From Fibrobacter sp. (GTDB taxonomy: Bacteria; Fibrobacterota; Fibrobacteria; Fibrobacterales; Fibrobacteraceae), in NCBI GenBank assembly GCA_017550445.1, contig JAFZOV010000013.1:1-15315 (forward strand): a stretch of DNA of 15,315 bases, in the 5' to 3' direction. The number at the start of each line of letters is the position of its first letter. The first letter of the stretch is position 1. The notes under the pieces were generated by a model, which was not told the DNA's origin, did no database searches, and saw only the letters and a list, made by a program, of their open reading frames with translations. Of this stretch, positions 1-7,337 are shown one piece after another. The translations under genes and the position numbers were made by a program.

Positions 1-860
1 ATCCAAACAATGAGTCCCGCCATCACAAGCACGCTAATGGCGACGTTAGCCAAGAAAAAGTCGCGGTTCATGGCATCAAGGTCATCGGATTTTCTGAACA
101 GATGAATATAGAGTACAGCGGCAGCCATAAGGCCCGTCACCACCCACCATGGCACGCCCATGTTCCAGAATACGCCAAAAACCACGCAAAGCAAAAGCAT
201 CGCGACATGGCTCCAAAAGGCAATCTGCAAAGCACGCTTTCGACCAAAACGGGCCGGCACCGAATGCAATCCCATCACACGGTCAATTTCTTCATCCTGC
301 GTCGCGTAAATAATATCAAAGCCGCCCATCCAGAGCATCAGAATCACCAGCAAGAAAATCGGGAACACCGCGAATTCGCCACGAATGGCAATCCAGGCGC
401 CCAGCGGACTCATGCCAATGGCAAAGCCAAGGAACCAGTGACAAAGCCAGCTAAAGCGCTTCCAGTACGAATAAGAAAGCAGCAACAACCACACGGGCAA
501 TGCAAGCAATCCGGCAAGCGGTTGCAACAGCGCTGCAAAAACAACAAACAAGATTCCATTCACGGCAAGAAACGCAATGACCGACGCTTTGCTTAAGCGG
601 CCCGCCGGCAAATGGCGCTTTGCAGTACGCGGGTTCTTGGCATCGATCTCGGCGTCGGCAATGCGATTAAAGCTCATGGCGCTGTTGCGGGCGGTCACCA
701 TACAGCCCACGATTAACGCAACAATCTTGACCACCTCCGCGGCATCCATGCCGCGGAAACCGTTTGCCGCCACCCACATGGAACCGATCGCAAAAGGCAT
801 CGCGAAAAGCGAATGACTGAAGCGCACCATGTGCCCAAACTCTAGAATCTTCTTCAACAT
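1..860 (-). CDS. ubiA: UbiA-family prenyltransferase, 3' end cut by window
   Basis: Integral-membrane aromatic prenyltransferase that attaches a polyprenyl tail to the quinone ring precursor. The frame is open from ATG at 860 to the window edge (286 codons). The family is usually about 285-295 residues, so only a few residues are missing. The first Asp-rich motif is N65-R-I-A-D69-A-E-I-D73. The second is at 182-193 (D182, D189, D193) and is followed by GLHSVPARFG. Both are hallmarks of Mg-diphosphate binding in this family. Several hydrophobic spans are evident, for example around 46-57, 93-112, 117-131, 164-180 and 216-233. It lies 53 nt downstream of ubiX and is probably in the same operon. 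The ribosome site is weak (AAGAGAA). The second motif resembles the group often annotated as putative 4-hydroxybenzoate polyprenyltransferase and found with futalosine-type menaquinone synthesis (MqnP). That assignment is inference. Confidence 0.92.
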   Translation of the reverse strand, partial: MLKKILEFGHMVRFSHSLFAMPFAIGSMWVAANGFRGMDAAEVVKIVALIVGCMVTARNSAMSFNRIADAEIDAKNPRTAKRHLPAGRLSKASVIAFLAVNGILFVVFAALLQPLAGLLALPVWLLLLSYSYWKRFSWLCHWFLGFAIGMSPLGAWIAIRGEFAVFPIFLLVILMLWMGGFDIIYATQDEEIDRVMGLHSVPARFGRKRALQIAFWSHVAMLLLCVVFGVFWNMGVPWWVVTGLMAAAVLYIHLFRKSDDLDAMNRDFFLANVAISVLVMAGLIVW

Positions 861-913
861 TCTAATTTCTCTTATTAAATCCCGTGCCTGCGCTCAGGAA
901 AACAATCGCGGCA

Positions 914-1522
914 TTATTTTCTCTTCGCTTTCGATCGCGACTTGGGCTTTGCGGCAGGAATACGGATTCCTTTCCACGGCTTGACAATATTATCGGCCCC
1001 CGTAAGCGCACCCAAATGCACCAGGATTCTTGCAACCACCGTATCAACCAATTCTTCAATAGTCTTCGGACGGTCGTAAAAATGGGGAGCCGCCGGAATT
1101 ACGATTCCGCCCATACGAGTCAAACTGGTCATATTGCCCAAGTGGATCAAGTTGTAGGGCATTTCACGAGGCACCACTACCAGGGGGCGGCGTTCCTTGA
1201 GATTGACATCAGCCGTTCGAATCAGCAAGTTGTCCGAAGTACCCGCCACAATGCGGCCAAGAGTACCCATGGAGCAGGGCACCACCACCATTCCCGCATA
1301 ATCGGCAGAACCACTGGCGCACTCGGCAAAGAAATTCTTCACGTCGGGCATTTCATCCACATACTTGAACAAATCTTCCTGCCCCTCGTAGGCCACTACG
1401 CCCCTACCCGGCGGAGTCACCAAGGCCGTCACGTGGTGTCCCAGACGTTTCAAGTGCATTGCGGTACGTGTGGCATAAATGGCGCCACTTGCACCGGTTA
1501 CCCCCAAAATATATCGACTCAT
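914..1522 (-). CDS. ubiX: UbiX-type flavin prenyltransferase
   Basis: Soluble 202-residue enzyme that joins a dimethylallyl group to FMN to make prenyl-FMN, the cofactor of UbiD-type decarboxylases. The N-terminal flavin-binding signature GVTGASGAIYA is at about 8-18. The VPCSMGTLGRIVAGTSDNLL block and the downstream RPLVVVPREMPYN block are typical of UbiX/Pad1. Its ATG overlaps the ubiE stop (ATGA), so the two are translationally coupled, and it has a strong AGGAGG ribosome site 5 nt upstream. No UbiD partner is in the window, so the decarboxylase must be encoded elsewhere. The C-terminus carries a strongly basic tail (PKSRSKAKRK) beyond the conserved domain, which is unusual but of unknown meaning. 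Confidence 0.94.
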   Translation of the reverse strand: MSRYILGVTGASGAIYATRTAMHLKRLGHHVTALVTPPGRGVVAYEGQEDLFKYVDEMPDVKNFFAECASGSADYAGMVVVPCSMGTLGRIVAGTSDNLLIRTADVNLKERRPLVVVPREMPYNLIHLGNMTSLTRMGGIVIPAAPHFYDRPKTIEELVDTVVARILVHLGALTGADNIVKPWKGIRIPAAKPKSRSKAKRK

Positions 1523-2199
1523 GTTCGCCTCCTAAGCAATACGCGGAATGCAACCCCGAAAAAACATGGCTTCACATGCACCAGTTCAAATCCGTTTCTT
1601 TCTGCCAGAGCCACAAAATCTGCCACCGGCAAAAAACGCAATACAGAATTAACCAAATACTCGTAAGCTTCGCGCTTGCTAAAAAACGCCCCAAGCACCG
1701 GAATAAACAACGGCGCAAGCCTCTTGTAAAAGAACTTGTTAAAAGTCCCACGGGGCGAAAAGAATTCCAACACCTGCAAATAGCCACCAGCAGCCAGCAC
1801 TCGCGCCGATTCACGCAAGCCGCCCTCCGCATCGGGCAAATTGCGCATCCCGAAGCCATTCAAAATCACATCAAAAGATGCATCCCCAAAGGGCATCTTC
1901 ATGGCATCCAGCTGCACAGGAAGCGCCACCATATCTTTACCGGCAGCCCCCTTCAGCATTCCATAAGAAAAATCACCCAACACGGCCACATCGGGCTTGC
2001 CGTTGAATTTCTCATAAGTTACTGCAAAGTCGCCCGTGCCCCCGCACAAATCCAGCATACGCTTGCCGGGATCCATCTTCTTTATTTCGCGGCAACAGCT
2101 ACGGCGCCAAAGAATGTCCTGAAAGCAGCTCAGCGTATGATTCAAAAAATCATAGCGATTGGCAATTTCGTCGAACATCTTGCGCACAGGGCTTATCAT
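1519..2199 (-). CDS. ubiE: UbiE/MenG quinone C-methyltransferase
   Basis: SAM-dependent methyltransferase acting on the ring of demethylmenaquinone (MenG role) or the ubiquinone precursor (UbiE role). The 226-residue protein carries the SAM-binding glycine motif LDLCGGTGDFAV and the family blocks MPFGDASFDVI, GFGMRNLPD and the EYLVNSVLRF region near the C-terminus. I chose ATG 2199 (MISPVRKMFDEIANRYDFLN). The frame continues upstream to a TTG at 2241, but that would run into the arm of the preceding terminator and adds residues the family does not have. No clear Shine-Dalgarno precedes 2199, so the start is less certain than the gene. The end overlaps ubiX by 4 nt. It appears to be the first gene of the menG-ubiX-ubiA operon. 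I see no convincing promoter in the 40 nt after the CotH terminator. Confidence 0.93.
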   Translation of the reverse strand: MISPVRKMFDEIANRYDFLNHTLSCFQDILWRRSCCREIKKMDPGKRMLDLCGGTGDFAVTYEKFNGKPDVAVLGDFSYGMLKGAAGKDMVALPVQLDAMKMPFGDASFDVILNGFGMRNLPDAEGGLRESARVLAAGGYLQVLEFFSPRGTFNKFFYKRLAPLFIPVLGAFFSKREAYEYLVNSVLRFLPVADFVALAERNGFELVHVKPCFFGVAFRVLLRRRT

Positions 2200-2239
2200 G
2201 ACGCCAAATTTAGAAAAATTTACCAAAATATCCAAAAGC

Positions 2240-2273
2240 AAAAACCTATTTCCTTTGAGGAAATAGGCTTTTT
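2240..2273 (-). terminator. Bidirectional intrinsic terminator after the CotH gene
   Basis: A perfect 9-bp stem (CCTATTTCC at 2245-2253, GGAAATAGG at 2259-2267) closes a 5-nt loop. It has five A's on the left and five T's on the right, so it works on either strand. On the minus strand it ends the CotH transcript (stop codon at 2294) and insulates the quinone operon. Confidence 0.8.
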
Positions 2274-2293
2274 AAAAATGTTATTTCTATTAC

Positions 2294-4804
2294 TTATTTG
2301 AAAGTCGCAGAAATGGTCATGTCGCCATCAATGGTCGCAACGCACATGTCTGCCGCCCCCTCAATAGGAGTGCAACCCGACCAGCCGTCCAAAATGCTTC
2401 CTGCATTGGGAACTGCGGTCAACACCATCTGCATTCCGCTAAAGAATTTTCCCTTGTAGGTGGCGCTAGGCAAATTCATGCCTTCCATCAAGACGGATCC
2501 ATTTCCAGTTGCCGCAATCGTCACGTTAACCGTTTCGCCCAACTTGAATTCGCTCTTATATTCGGAGAGCACCTTAGAATCGCGTTCAGAAGCCCAGGAT
2601 TTCAAATGTGTTCCCTTCCAGTCAAATCCGTCCGGGTAATACATTTCATCTTGATGGAACTTTTCGACGTCTCTCTTCTTTTCAGATTCAGGAATCGTTG
2701 CCACCATCTGGTCAACAATTGTAGACACTCTGCTTGAATTGAGGTAGCTATTCAACATAACGCAGCTGCGATTAATAAACATGCGCTTGAATTCATCATT
2801 TGCCATCAGCTTGATATAAAGATTTGCAAAGCAGCCGACATCCTTACAAGGCTTGTTGCCACCGCCCTGCTTGATCCAGGTGAACATATTTGTCCCATCA
2901 TTAAACTTGTCACCATTCGGATCAGTCACACCCCACTTCCAGCCGAAACCATGGTCCAAGTCATAGACCATGAACTTCCAGGGCTGTCCCGGAGCAGACC
3001 AGGCACGCACATTGTTGTTCGGCCAGTCACCATTGTGGTAATAAATTTCGGCAGCCATGTAATCGGCAAAATTACCGACATCCAACAAAGTCTTTGCCGC
3101 CGCATAATTTTCCGCCACAGACATATCGTTTGTGCCAACAAAATTAAGCATGTCCTGATAATCTTTAACAGCCTGAGCATCATCGCCACTGGCCGTAACT
3201 TTATCTATGGCACCCAAATGCTTGATCATCTTCACGGAGTTGCTATTGATACCGTAGTTGGTTTCTACATAGGCACGGTTGTAACGTTCGCGCATATCGT
3301 GAATGCCGTAATACTTGCCGTTATAGAACACCACCACCTGGCGGCTACGCTGGTAATCTACGCCCGAACCTTCCAAGAGAGCTCCACCCATGGCATCTTC
3401 GACGTAGTCACTCACAAAACGGTTACCGTTGTTACGCAGGTTAAAAGCCTTGTACTCGTCATTTACGCCTTTACGCGTTTCGAATAACGGATACTTAATC
3501 TTGCCGGCCTGGTATTCTTCGTGCATGGCAATGGCGACAGACTTCTTGTCATTTACTCGGCTCCAGCCGCCCATCAAAGAAATACCCGCATCAATTTCGA
3601 AAGCCTTTTCCTTAGAGCTACTTCCATCAGCAAAGTATTCCACATGCACAGGATATTCGACATCTTCCATCAATCCCGGCGGGCAAGAGTTCGGATCAGA
3701 ATCACCGCAGGCGCTCTTTTTAACATAGTGCTTCTCGAAGAATACCGGGTCTACGCTCACAGCCACCACAGGCATCTTAATTTCATCTTCTTCGATAAAG
3801 TAAGTATTGGTCACCACTTCCTTCGTAAGGAGTCCATCTTTAAAGACGGCGCAACGGAGAACCATGTTCGATTCAATCTTCAGATCGGAGTCAAATTTTT
3901 CGGAATCCTTCGTCGGGATAGAACCATTCTTGGTGCAGCGCACAGAAGCACCCTCGGGCACATTTGTAGGCGGCTTAAGAGTCAAAGCTTGTGAATAGAA
4001 CCCGCCCTGAGATTTAAAGTTAAACTTCGGAGCCATTCCATCGTATGCAGTGGATTCAGTATTGGGTTTTTCAGGCGTAGCCTTTTCAAAGAACTTCCAA
4101 ATACCGCCATCAAGAATACCGTAGCTCAAGCCCGAAGAAATTGCAGGATAGTTAACCGAGTCACGAATAGAATAGTAACGGTCAATCAGGTAAATCGACC
4201 CACCATCCTTATCCAGTTTCCAACTGGTATGGGGACGTTTATGCAAATCACCCTCATCGACACTTTCCACTTTAGAGAGGTTTCCCTTGTCACAGAATAC
4301 CACGCGGAACGACTTGGGCTGGATGGAATCATCAACAAAATACCACTTACGGGGTTTTTCCAAATTGTTGGTAAGCGAATAACCTTTGAGACTAGCCACT
4401 TCATCACCGGCATTGTAAATTTCAACCCAACCCGGATCCTCTCCGTTTTCGTCGAGCCAGTCCAGGTTTACCGGAGCGATTTCAGTAATCACCAGCGAAG
4501 AATTACCAACCCAACGAACAGAGGAATCGGCAGGAATAAACACCGTATCATAAATAGTATCTTTCCTACCTGTAACAGGATCGACCTGAATCATAGAATC
4601 CACCTTCGCCGGAATCGTATCGTACGTAACGATTCTATTTCCGCTCGAATCATAGGTAACGGTTGAGTCGATCCTTATTGGCGGCAATTCTTCGTTGTTT
4701 TTCGAAGAAGTCGTATCTTCGGAAGAGCAGGCCATGATTCCCGCAAAAACCAAACCAAGTCCGCCCATCAAAGCGAGGCTATTCATTTTTCTGAAAACGT
4801 ACAC
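2294..4804 (-). CDS. Secreted CotH-kinase lipoprotein with lamin-tail domain
   Basis: 836-residue surface or periplasmic lipoprotein. A signal peptide ends in the lipobox-like IMAC with C26. A Thr/Ser/Asp-rich linker follows (about 30-95). Next comes a lamin-tail domain (about 103-175, VITEIAPVNLDWLDENG then WVEIYN). A chitobiase C-terminal-like domain is at about 261-340. The CotH kinase domain covers about 380-690, with MGGWSR 411-416, LRNNGNR 457-463, MRER 504-507, H590..DWPNNN and YDLDHGFG 614-621 (D615, D617). The C-terminus (about 758-836, ending MTISATFK) resembles an InlB-type bacterial repeat domain. CotH proteins phosphorylate extracellular proteins, and the Asp and Arg motifs here look intact. 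The start is GTG 4804: it has AGGTGG 4 nt upstream and puts R5 and K6 in the signal n-region. ATG 4786 would lose both. A terminator follows the gene. The substrate is unknown. Confidence 0.88.
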   Translation of the reverse strand: MYVFRKMNSLALMGGLGLVFAGIMACSSEDTTSSKNNEELPPIRIDSTVTYDSSGNRIVTYDTIPAKVDSMIQVDPVTGRKDTIYDTVFIPADSSVRWVGNSSLVITEIAPVNLDWLDENGEDPGWVEIYNAGDEVASLKGYSLTNNLEKPRKWYFVDDSIQPKSFRVVFCDKGNLSKVESVDEGDLHKRPHTSWKLDKDGGSIYLIDRYYSIRDSVNYPAISSGLSYGILDGGIWKFFEKATPEKPNTESTAYDGMAPKFNFKSQGGFYSQALTLKPPTNVPEGASVRCTKNGSIPTKDSEKFDSDLKIESNMVLRCAVFKDGLLTKEVVTNTYFIEEDEIKMPVVAVSVDPVFFEKHYVKKSACGDSDPNSCPPGLMEDVEYPVHVEYFADGSSSKEKAFEIDAGISLMGGWSRVNDKKSVAIAMHEEYQAGKIKYPLFETRKGVNDEYKAFNLRNNGNRFVSDYVEDAMGGALLEGSGVDYQRSRQVVVFYNGKYYGIHDMRERYNRAYVETNYGINSNSVKMIKHLGAIDKVTASGDDAQAVKDYQDMLNFVGTNDMSVAENYAAAKTLLDVGNFADYMAAEIYYHNGDWPNNNVRAWSAPGQPWKFMVYDLDHGFGWKWGVTDPNGDKFNDGTNMFTWIKQGGGNKPCKDVGCFANLYIKLMANDEFKRMFINRSCVMLNSYLNSSRVSTIVDQMVATIPESEKKRDVEKFHQDEMYYPDGFDWKGTHLKSWASERDSKVLSEYKSEFKLGETVNVTIAATGNGSVLMEGMNLPSATYKGKFFSGMQMVLTAVPNAGSILDGWSGCTPIEGAADMCVATIDGDMTISATFK

Positions 4805-4933
4805 GCTGCCACCTATAAAAAATATTTGCCGGAAACTCCCGATTTCCAGAATCCTAATCTTTTACACCCGGATATTAAATTTAGAAGATTATTCTCAAAA
4901 AAGGGAAAAATATCGGTAATATTCTATTTACCC

Positions 4934-4962
4934 TTGACAGGCATCACAAAGTGTTCTATATT
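4934..4962 (+). promoter_or_regulatory. Sigma70-type promoter of tRNA-Phe
   Basis: TTGACA at 4934-4939, a 17-nt spacer, and TATATT at 4957-4962. The predicted start is around 4969, leaving a short leader before the mature tRNA 5' end at 4977. It is nearly consensus, as expected for a stable-RNA gene. Confidence 0.85.
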
Positions 4963-4976
4963 TGGCCTACCAAGTC

Positions 4977-5049
<73 letters not shown>

Positions 5050-5051
5050 CT

Positions 5052-5081
5052 AAAAAGACCTCGAGTAATCGAGGTCTTTTT
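5052..5081 (+). terminator. Intrinsic terminator of tRNA-Phe, probably shared
   Basis: A perfect 8-bp stem (GACCTCGA 5057-5064, TCGAGGTC 5069-5076) has a GTAA loop, with five A's before and five T's after. It directly follows the tRNA. Its symmetry lets it also end the HD-GYP transcript arriving on the minus strand (stop at 5138). Confidence 0.9.
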
Positions 5082-5137
5082 CAATTTTTTTACCAATTTT
5101 TCAGTAGAATTACAGCGGTACAGGGACAGCGCACCGA

Positions 5138-6265
5138 CTAACGGCGGTAAAGGCTGTAAATTTCGTCCCAATGTTCCATAAGGACGTCCACAAGCTCCGG
5201 TTGGAACTGTCCGCCGCGCTGTTTCAGGAATTCTTCCTTGACCTTTTCTTCAGGCCAGGGCTGCTTGTAGCAACGGGGGCTAGAAAGGGCGTCCAGCACG
5301 TCGGCAACAGAGCAAATACGGCCTGCCAGCGGGATTTCTTCGCCAGCAAGGCCCTTGGGGTAGCCATGGCCATCCCAGCGTTCATGGTGCGAACGGGCAA
5401 TATCCGCCGCAAAGCGGAGCAGCTTGCGCTTGGAGTTGTGCAGCATGCTGTAGCCAATCGAGGAATGCGTCTTCATAATGGCGTATTCGTCATCGGTAAA
5501 GCGACCGGGCTTATTGAGAATGGCATCGGGAATGCCCACCTTGCCCAGGTCATGCATCGGGGTCGCAAGGCGAATGCGTTCCACCTCGTTTTCCGGGAGG
5601 CCAAGGAACTTCGCCAGCATACAAGAAATTTCGGCCACACGCTGAATGTGGTCGCCGGTTTCCTGGCTGCGATATTCGGAAACTTCGCCCAAAATGTGAA
5701 TAATTTCGCGCTGGGTAGCCTCAAGTTCCATATTCAGCATGGCCGATTCGACCGTCTTTGCCGAATAAACTGCCGTAAGGCTCAGGCGTTCCAAGTCCTG
5801 GATCGAAAAGACACCGGCTTCGCCCAGTTCGTTTTCGCCCTGCTTGTTTATGGCCTGGTACACACCCATCACGCCGCCCGCTGAATTCATCAGCGGAACC
5901 GTCAGCACAGAGGTTGTACGGTAGTGCGTCTTTTCGTCGCTCCTACGATCGAACCTCGGGTCTTGGTATGCATCTTTGATCAGGAGCGGTTCGCCAGTCC
6001 TTACGGAATAGCCCACAAACCCAGCATTGAGCGGAATGCGCAATTCGCTTACGCCGTGAGCCACCTTGGTCCACAATTCGCCGCTATCTTCATCGACAAG
6101 CCACAGGGAGCAACGGTCCGCCATCACAATGGAGCGGCCCAAATCGGCCATCAGAACCAGCAGGCTGTCCATCTTGCGTTCTGCCGCAATCTTCGGCATA
6201 TACGCAAACAGCAACTCCAGGATTCTCTGGGACTCTACAACCTCTTTCTCGTCAAGTCCTGTCAT
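5138..6265 (-). CDS. GAF + HD-GYP protein, probable c-di-GMP phosphodiesterase
   Basis: 375-residue cytoplasmic signalling protein without membrane spans. A GAF sensor domain occupies about 30-170, including the GFVGYSVRTGEPLLIKDAYQDPRF block. A short helical linker leads to an HD-GYP domain at about 187-375. The key metal and catalytic positions are present: H206, H238-D239, K242, H267, H293-H294, G301-Y302-P303 and D322. HD-GYP proteins degrade cyclic di-GMP. The intact motif argues for an active enzyme, controlled by whatever the GAF domain senses (unknown here). The gene stands alone between two tRNA genes on the opposite strand. No clear Shine-Dalgarno precedes ATG 6265, but the N-terminus fits the domain layout. 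Confidence 0.9.
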   Translation of the reverse strand: MTGLDEKEVVESQRILELLFAYMPKIAAERKMDSLLVLMADLGRSIVMADRCSLWLVDEDSGELWTKVAHGVSELRIPLNAGFVGYSVRTGEPLLIKDAYQDPRFDRRSDEKTHYRTTSVLTVPLMNSAGGVMGVYQAINKQGENELGEAGVFSIQDLERLSLTAVYSAKTVESAMLNMELEATQREIIHILGEVSEYRSQETGDHIQRVAEISCMLAKFLGLPENEVERIRLATPMHDLGKVGIPDAILNKPGRFTDDEYAIMKTHSSIGYSMLHNSKRKLLRFAADIARSHHERWDGHGYPKGLAGEEIPLAGRICSVADVLDALSSPRCYKQPWPEEKVKEEFLKQRGGQFQPELVDVLMEHWDEIYSLYRR

Positions 6266-6309
6266 ACTTTGTAAAATTTAGATAAACTTCATTTTATTTA
6301 CAACTCCGG

Positions 6310-6339
6310 TTGACAGAAAAGGACTAATTTTTCTATCCT
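6310..6339 (+). promoter_or_regulatory. Probable promoter of tRNA-Ser
   Basis: TTGACA at 6310-6315 and TATCCT at 6334-6339 with an 18-nt spacer. This is weaker at -10 than the tRNA-Phe promoter. It lies 11 nt upstream of the mature tRNA end at 6351. Confidence 0.7.
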
Positions 6340-6350
6340 TGGAAAGCCCT

Positions 6351-6431
6351 GGAGGAATAGGCTAATTGGTAAGTCAGCGGTCTTGAAAACCGCCGCCGTA
6401 AGGCTTGGGGGTTCGAGTCCCTCTTCCTCCG
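6351..6431 (+). tRNA. tRNA-Ser (anticodon UGA)
   Basis: 81-nt class II tRNA. The acceptor GGAGGAA pairs perfectly with TTCCTCC and the discriminator is G, as usual for Ser. The anticodon stem GCGGT/ACCGC closes the loop CTTGAAA with anticodon TGA. A long variable arm lies at about 6392-6406. The T arm is GGGGG-TTCGAGT-CCCTC. CCA is not encoded (CTA follows). The gene is alone, with its own promoter. Confidence 0.96.
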
Positions 6432-6439
6432 CTAGAAAA

Positions 6440-6557
6440 GACGAAAGAACGCGGTTTCACCGCTACAGACGAAAGACGAGAGAAAATCGTCTTTCTTTTT
6501 TTGCATTTCATCTTTCGTCTCTCGTCTATAGGGCCGCAGGTCCGTTCTCTCGTCTAA
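6440..6557. repeat. GACGAAA/GACGAGA heptad repeats in both orientations
   Basis: Direct units on the plus strand: GACGAAA 6440-6446 and 6468-6474, GACGAGA 6475-6481. Inverted units: TCGTCTTTC 6487-6495; three reverse-complement units within 6507-6527 (GACGAGA, GACGAAA and the variant GATGAAA when read on the minus strand); and one more next to the comF stop (6546-6556). A separate GCGGT/ACCGC hairpin sits at 6451-6463. The stretch reading TAGACGAGAGACGAAAGA on the minus strand (6511-6528) recurs exactly at 12835-12852. Confidence 0.85.
6471..6502 (+). terminator. Intrinsic terminator of tRNA-Ser built from heptad repeats
   Basis: A perfect 9-bp stem (GAAAGACGA 6471-6479, TCGTCTTTC 6487-6495) has a 7-nt loop and is followed by seven T's (6496-6502). 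It lies 40 nt downstream of the tRNA on the same strand. The stem arms are an inverted pair of the GACGAAA heptad. Confidence 0.8.
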
Positions 6558-7264
6558 ACATCCCAGTCCATCTGGTTATCTGCAGCAAAATCAGCAACTG
6601 CAGAGGCCGGCTCGTCATAAAGCAGCGTGCAAACCTTGACCGGGAGCGGAAAATTTTTCCCAAAGGCGGCAAGGCATGCCGAAGTGGTAGCCCCCGTGGT
6701 AAAGACATCGTCTACCACCACCACCGTCCCGGACACGGGCACCTCTTTCAACGTGCATTCAAAGGCATACGCCACATTCCGTTCTCGTTGTTCCTTGGAA
6801 AGCTTGGTCTGCGAAACCACAAACGTCCGGCGCCTAAGCCAGCGGCACACTTTACCCCCAAAAACAACCGCAAGGGCCGCCGCGATCTTTTCGGCCTGGT
6901 TATATCCCCTTTCCCTAAACCTCGCCCTATGGAGCGGTACTGGTACAAAGTATAGCGGCTTCGGAAGCATCGAAAGGTCCTCACGGACAATACCGCATCG
7001 AATGGAAGACGAATGCTTGACCAAGTAAGTCGCCATGCCCGAAACGCCTTTGTACTTTAACGCATGCACCAATTTCCGGGTCAAAGGCCGCATCGGAAAC
7101 AGACTATAGGCGTCCGGTCCCGGAGATAAATCCACGGTTGACTCCCGTTCCAATTCCGTGACGCATTCCGGGCAAAGCCACGGGTCCAGTTTTTTCGAAG
7201 GCTTTCCGCAACCGAGGCATTCCGCCCCAAAAACAAAACGGCCTATATTTTCAATCCAACGCAT
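6554..7264 (-). CDS. comF: ComF-family phosphoribosyltransferase-like protein
   Basis: 236-residue cytoplasmic protein of the ComF/GntX family, linked in other bacteria to DNA uptake or to the use of DNA as a nutrient. An N-terminal zinc-binding cysteine set C16-x2-C19 and C31-x2-C34 is present. The type I phosphoribosyltransferase domain contains VPVPLHRARFRERGYNQAE (about 108-125) and the PRPP-binding motif VVVVDDVFTTGATTSA (181-196). The ATG has a good ribosome site (AAGGAG, 5-nt spacing). It sits 73 nt behind rodA, so it may be co-transcribed with the wall operon or driven from the TATATA-rich spacer. The stop codon TAG forms part of the heptad repeat that follows, and no clear terminator is seen on this strand. 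The biochemical reaction of ComF is not settled. Confidence 0.92.
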   Translation of the reverse strand: MRWIENIGRFVFGAECLGCGKPSKKLDPWLCPECVTELERESTVDLSPGPDAYSLFPMRPLTRKLVHALKYKGVSGMATYLVKHSSSIRCGIVREDLSMLPKPLYFVPVPLHRARFRERGYNQAEKIAAALAVVFGGKVCRWLRRRTFVVSQTKLSKEQRERNVAYAFECTLKEVPVSGTVVVVDDVFTTGATTSACLAAFGKNFPLPVKVCTLLYDEPASAVADFAADNQMDWDV

Positions 7265-7337
7265 ATATACTCCTTAGAGCCCAAAGAGCTCCTCTTATAT
7301 ATACGCCAGATTTGCAAAAAGCGGGGAAATTAGACCA
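7265..7337 (-). promoter_or_regulatory. comF leader with repeated TATATA and GGAG motifs
   Basis: On the coding strand the spacer holds GTATATATAAGAGGAG, a small GAGC/GCTC stem, then the true ribosome site AAGGAG followed by TATATATG. So the TATATA and purine-rich GGAG motifs each occur twice. TATATA could serve as a -10 element, but no matching -35 is present 17 nt upstream. Function is uncertain. Confidence 0.35.

Noticed and set aside
102..596. 164-codon plus-strand frame
   Set aside because: It is a shadow of ubiA. The minus frame carries both Asp-rich prenyltransferase motifs.
2200..2241. TTG start of ubiE at 2241
   Set aside because: It would begin inside the A-tract of the CotH terminator and adds 14 residues not seen in the family.
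4805..4933. Promoter of the CotH gene (TTGAGA, then TAATAT at 15 nt)
   Set aside because: Spacing is too short and the -10 has only four of six matches, which is expected by chance in such AT-rich DNA.
6351..6431. tRNA-Sec
   Set aside because: The anticodon is TGA (reads UCA, Ser). Sec needs TCA and a longer acceptor arm.
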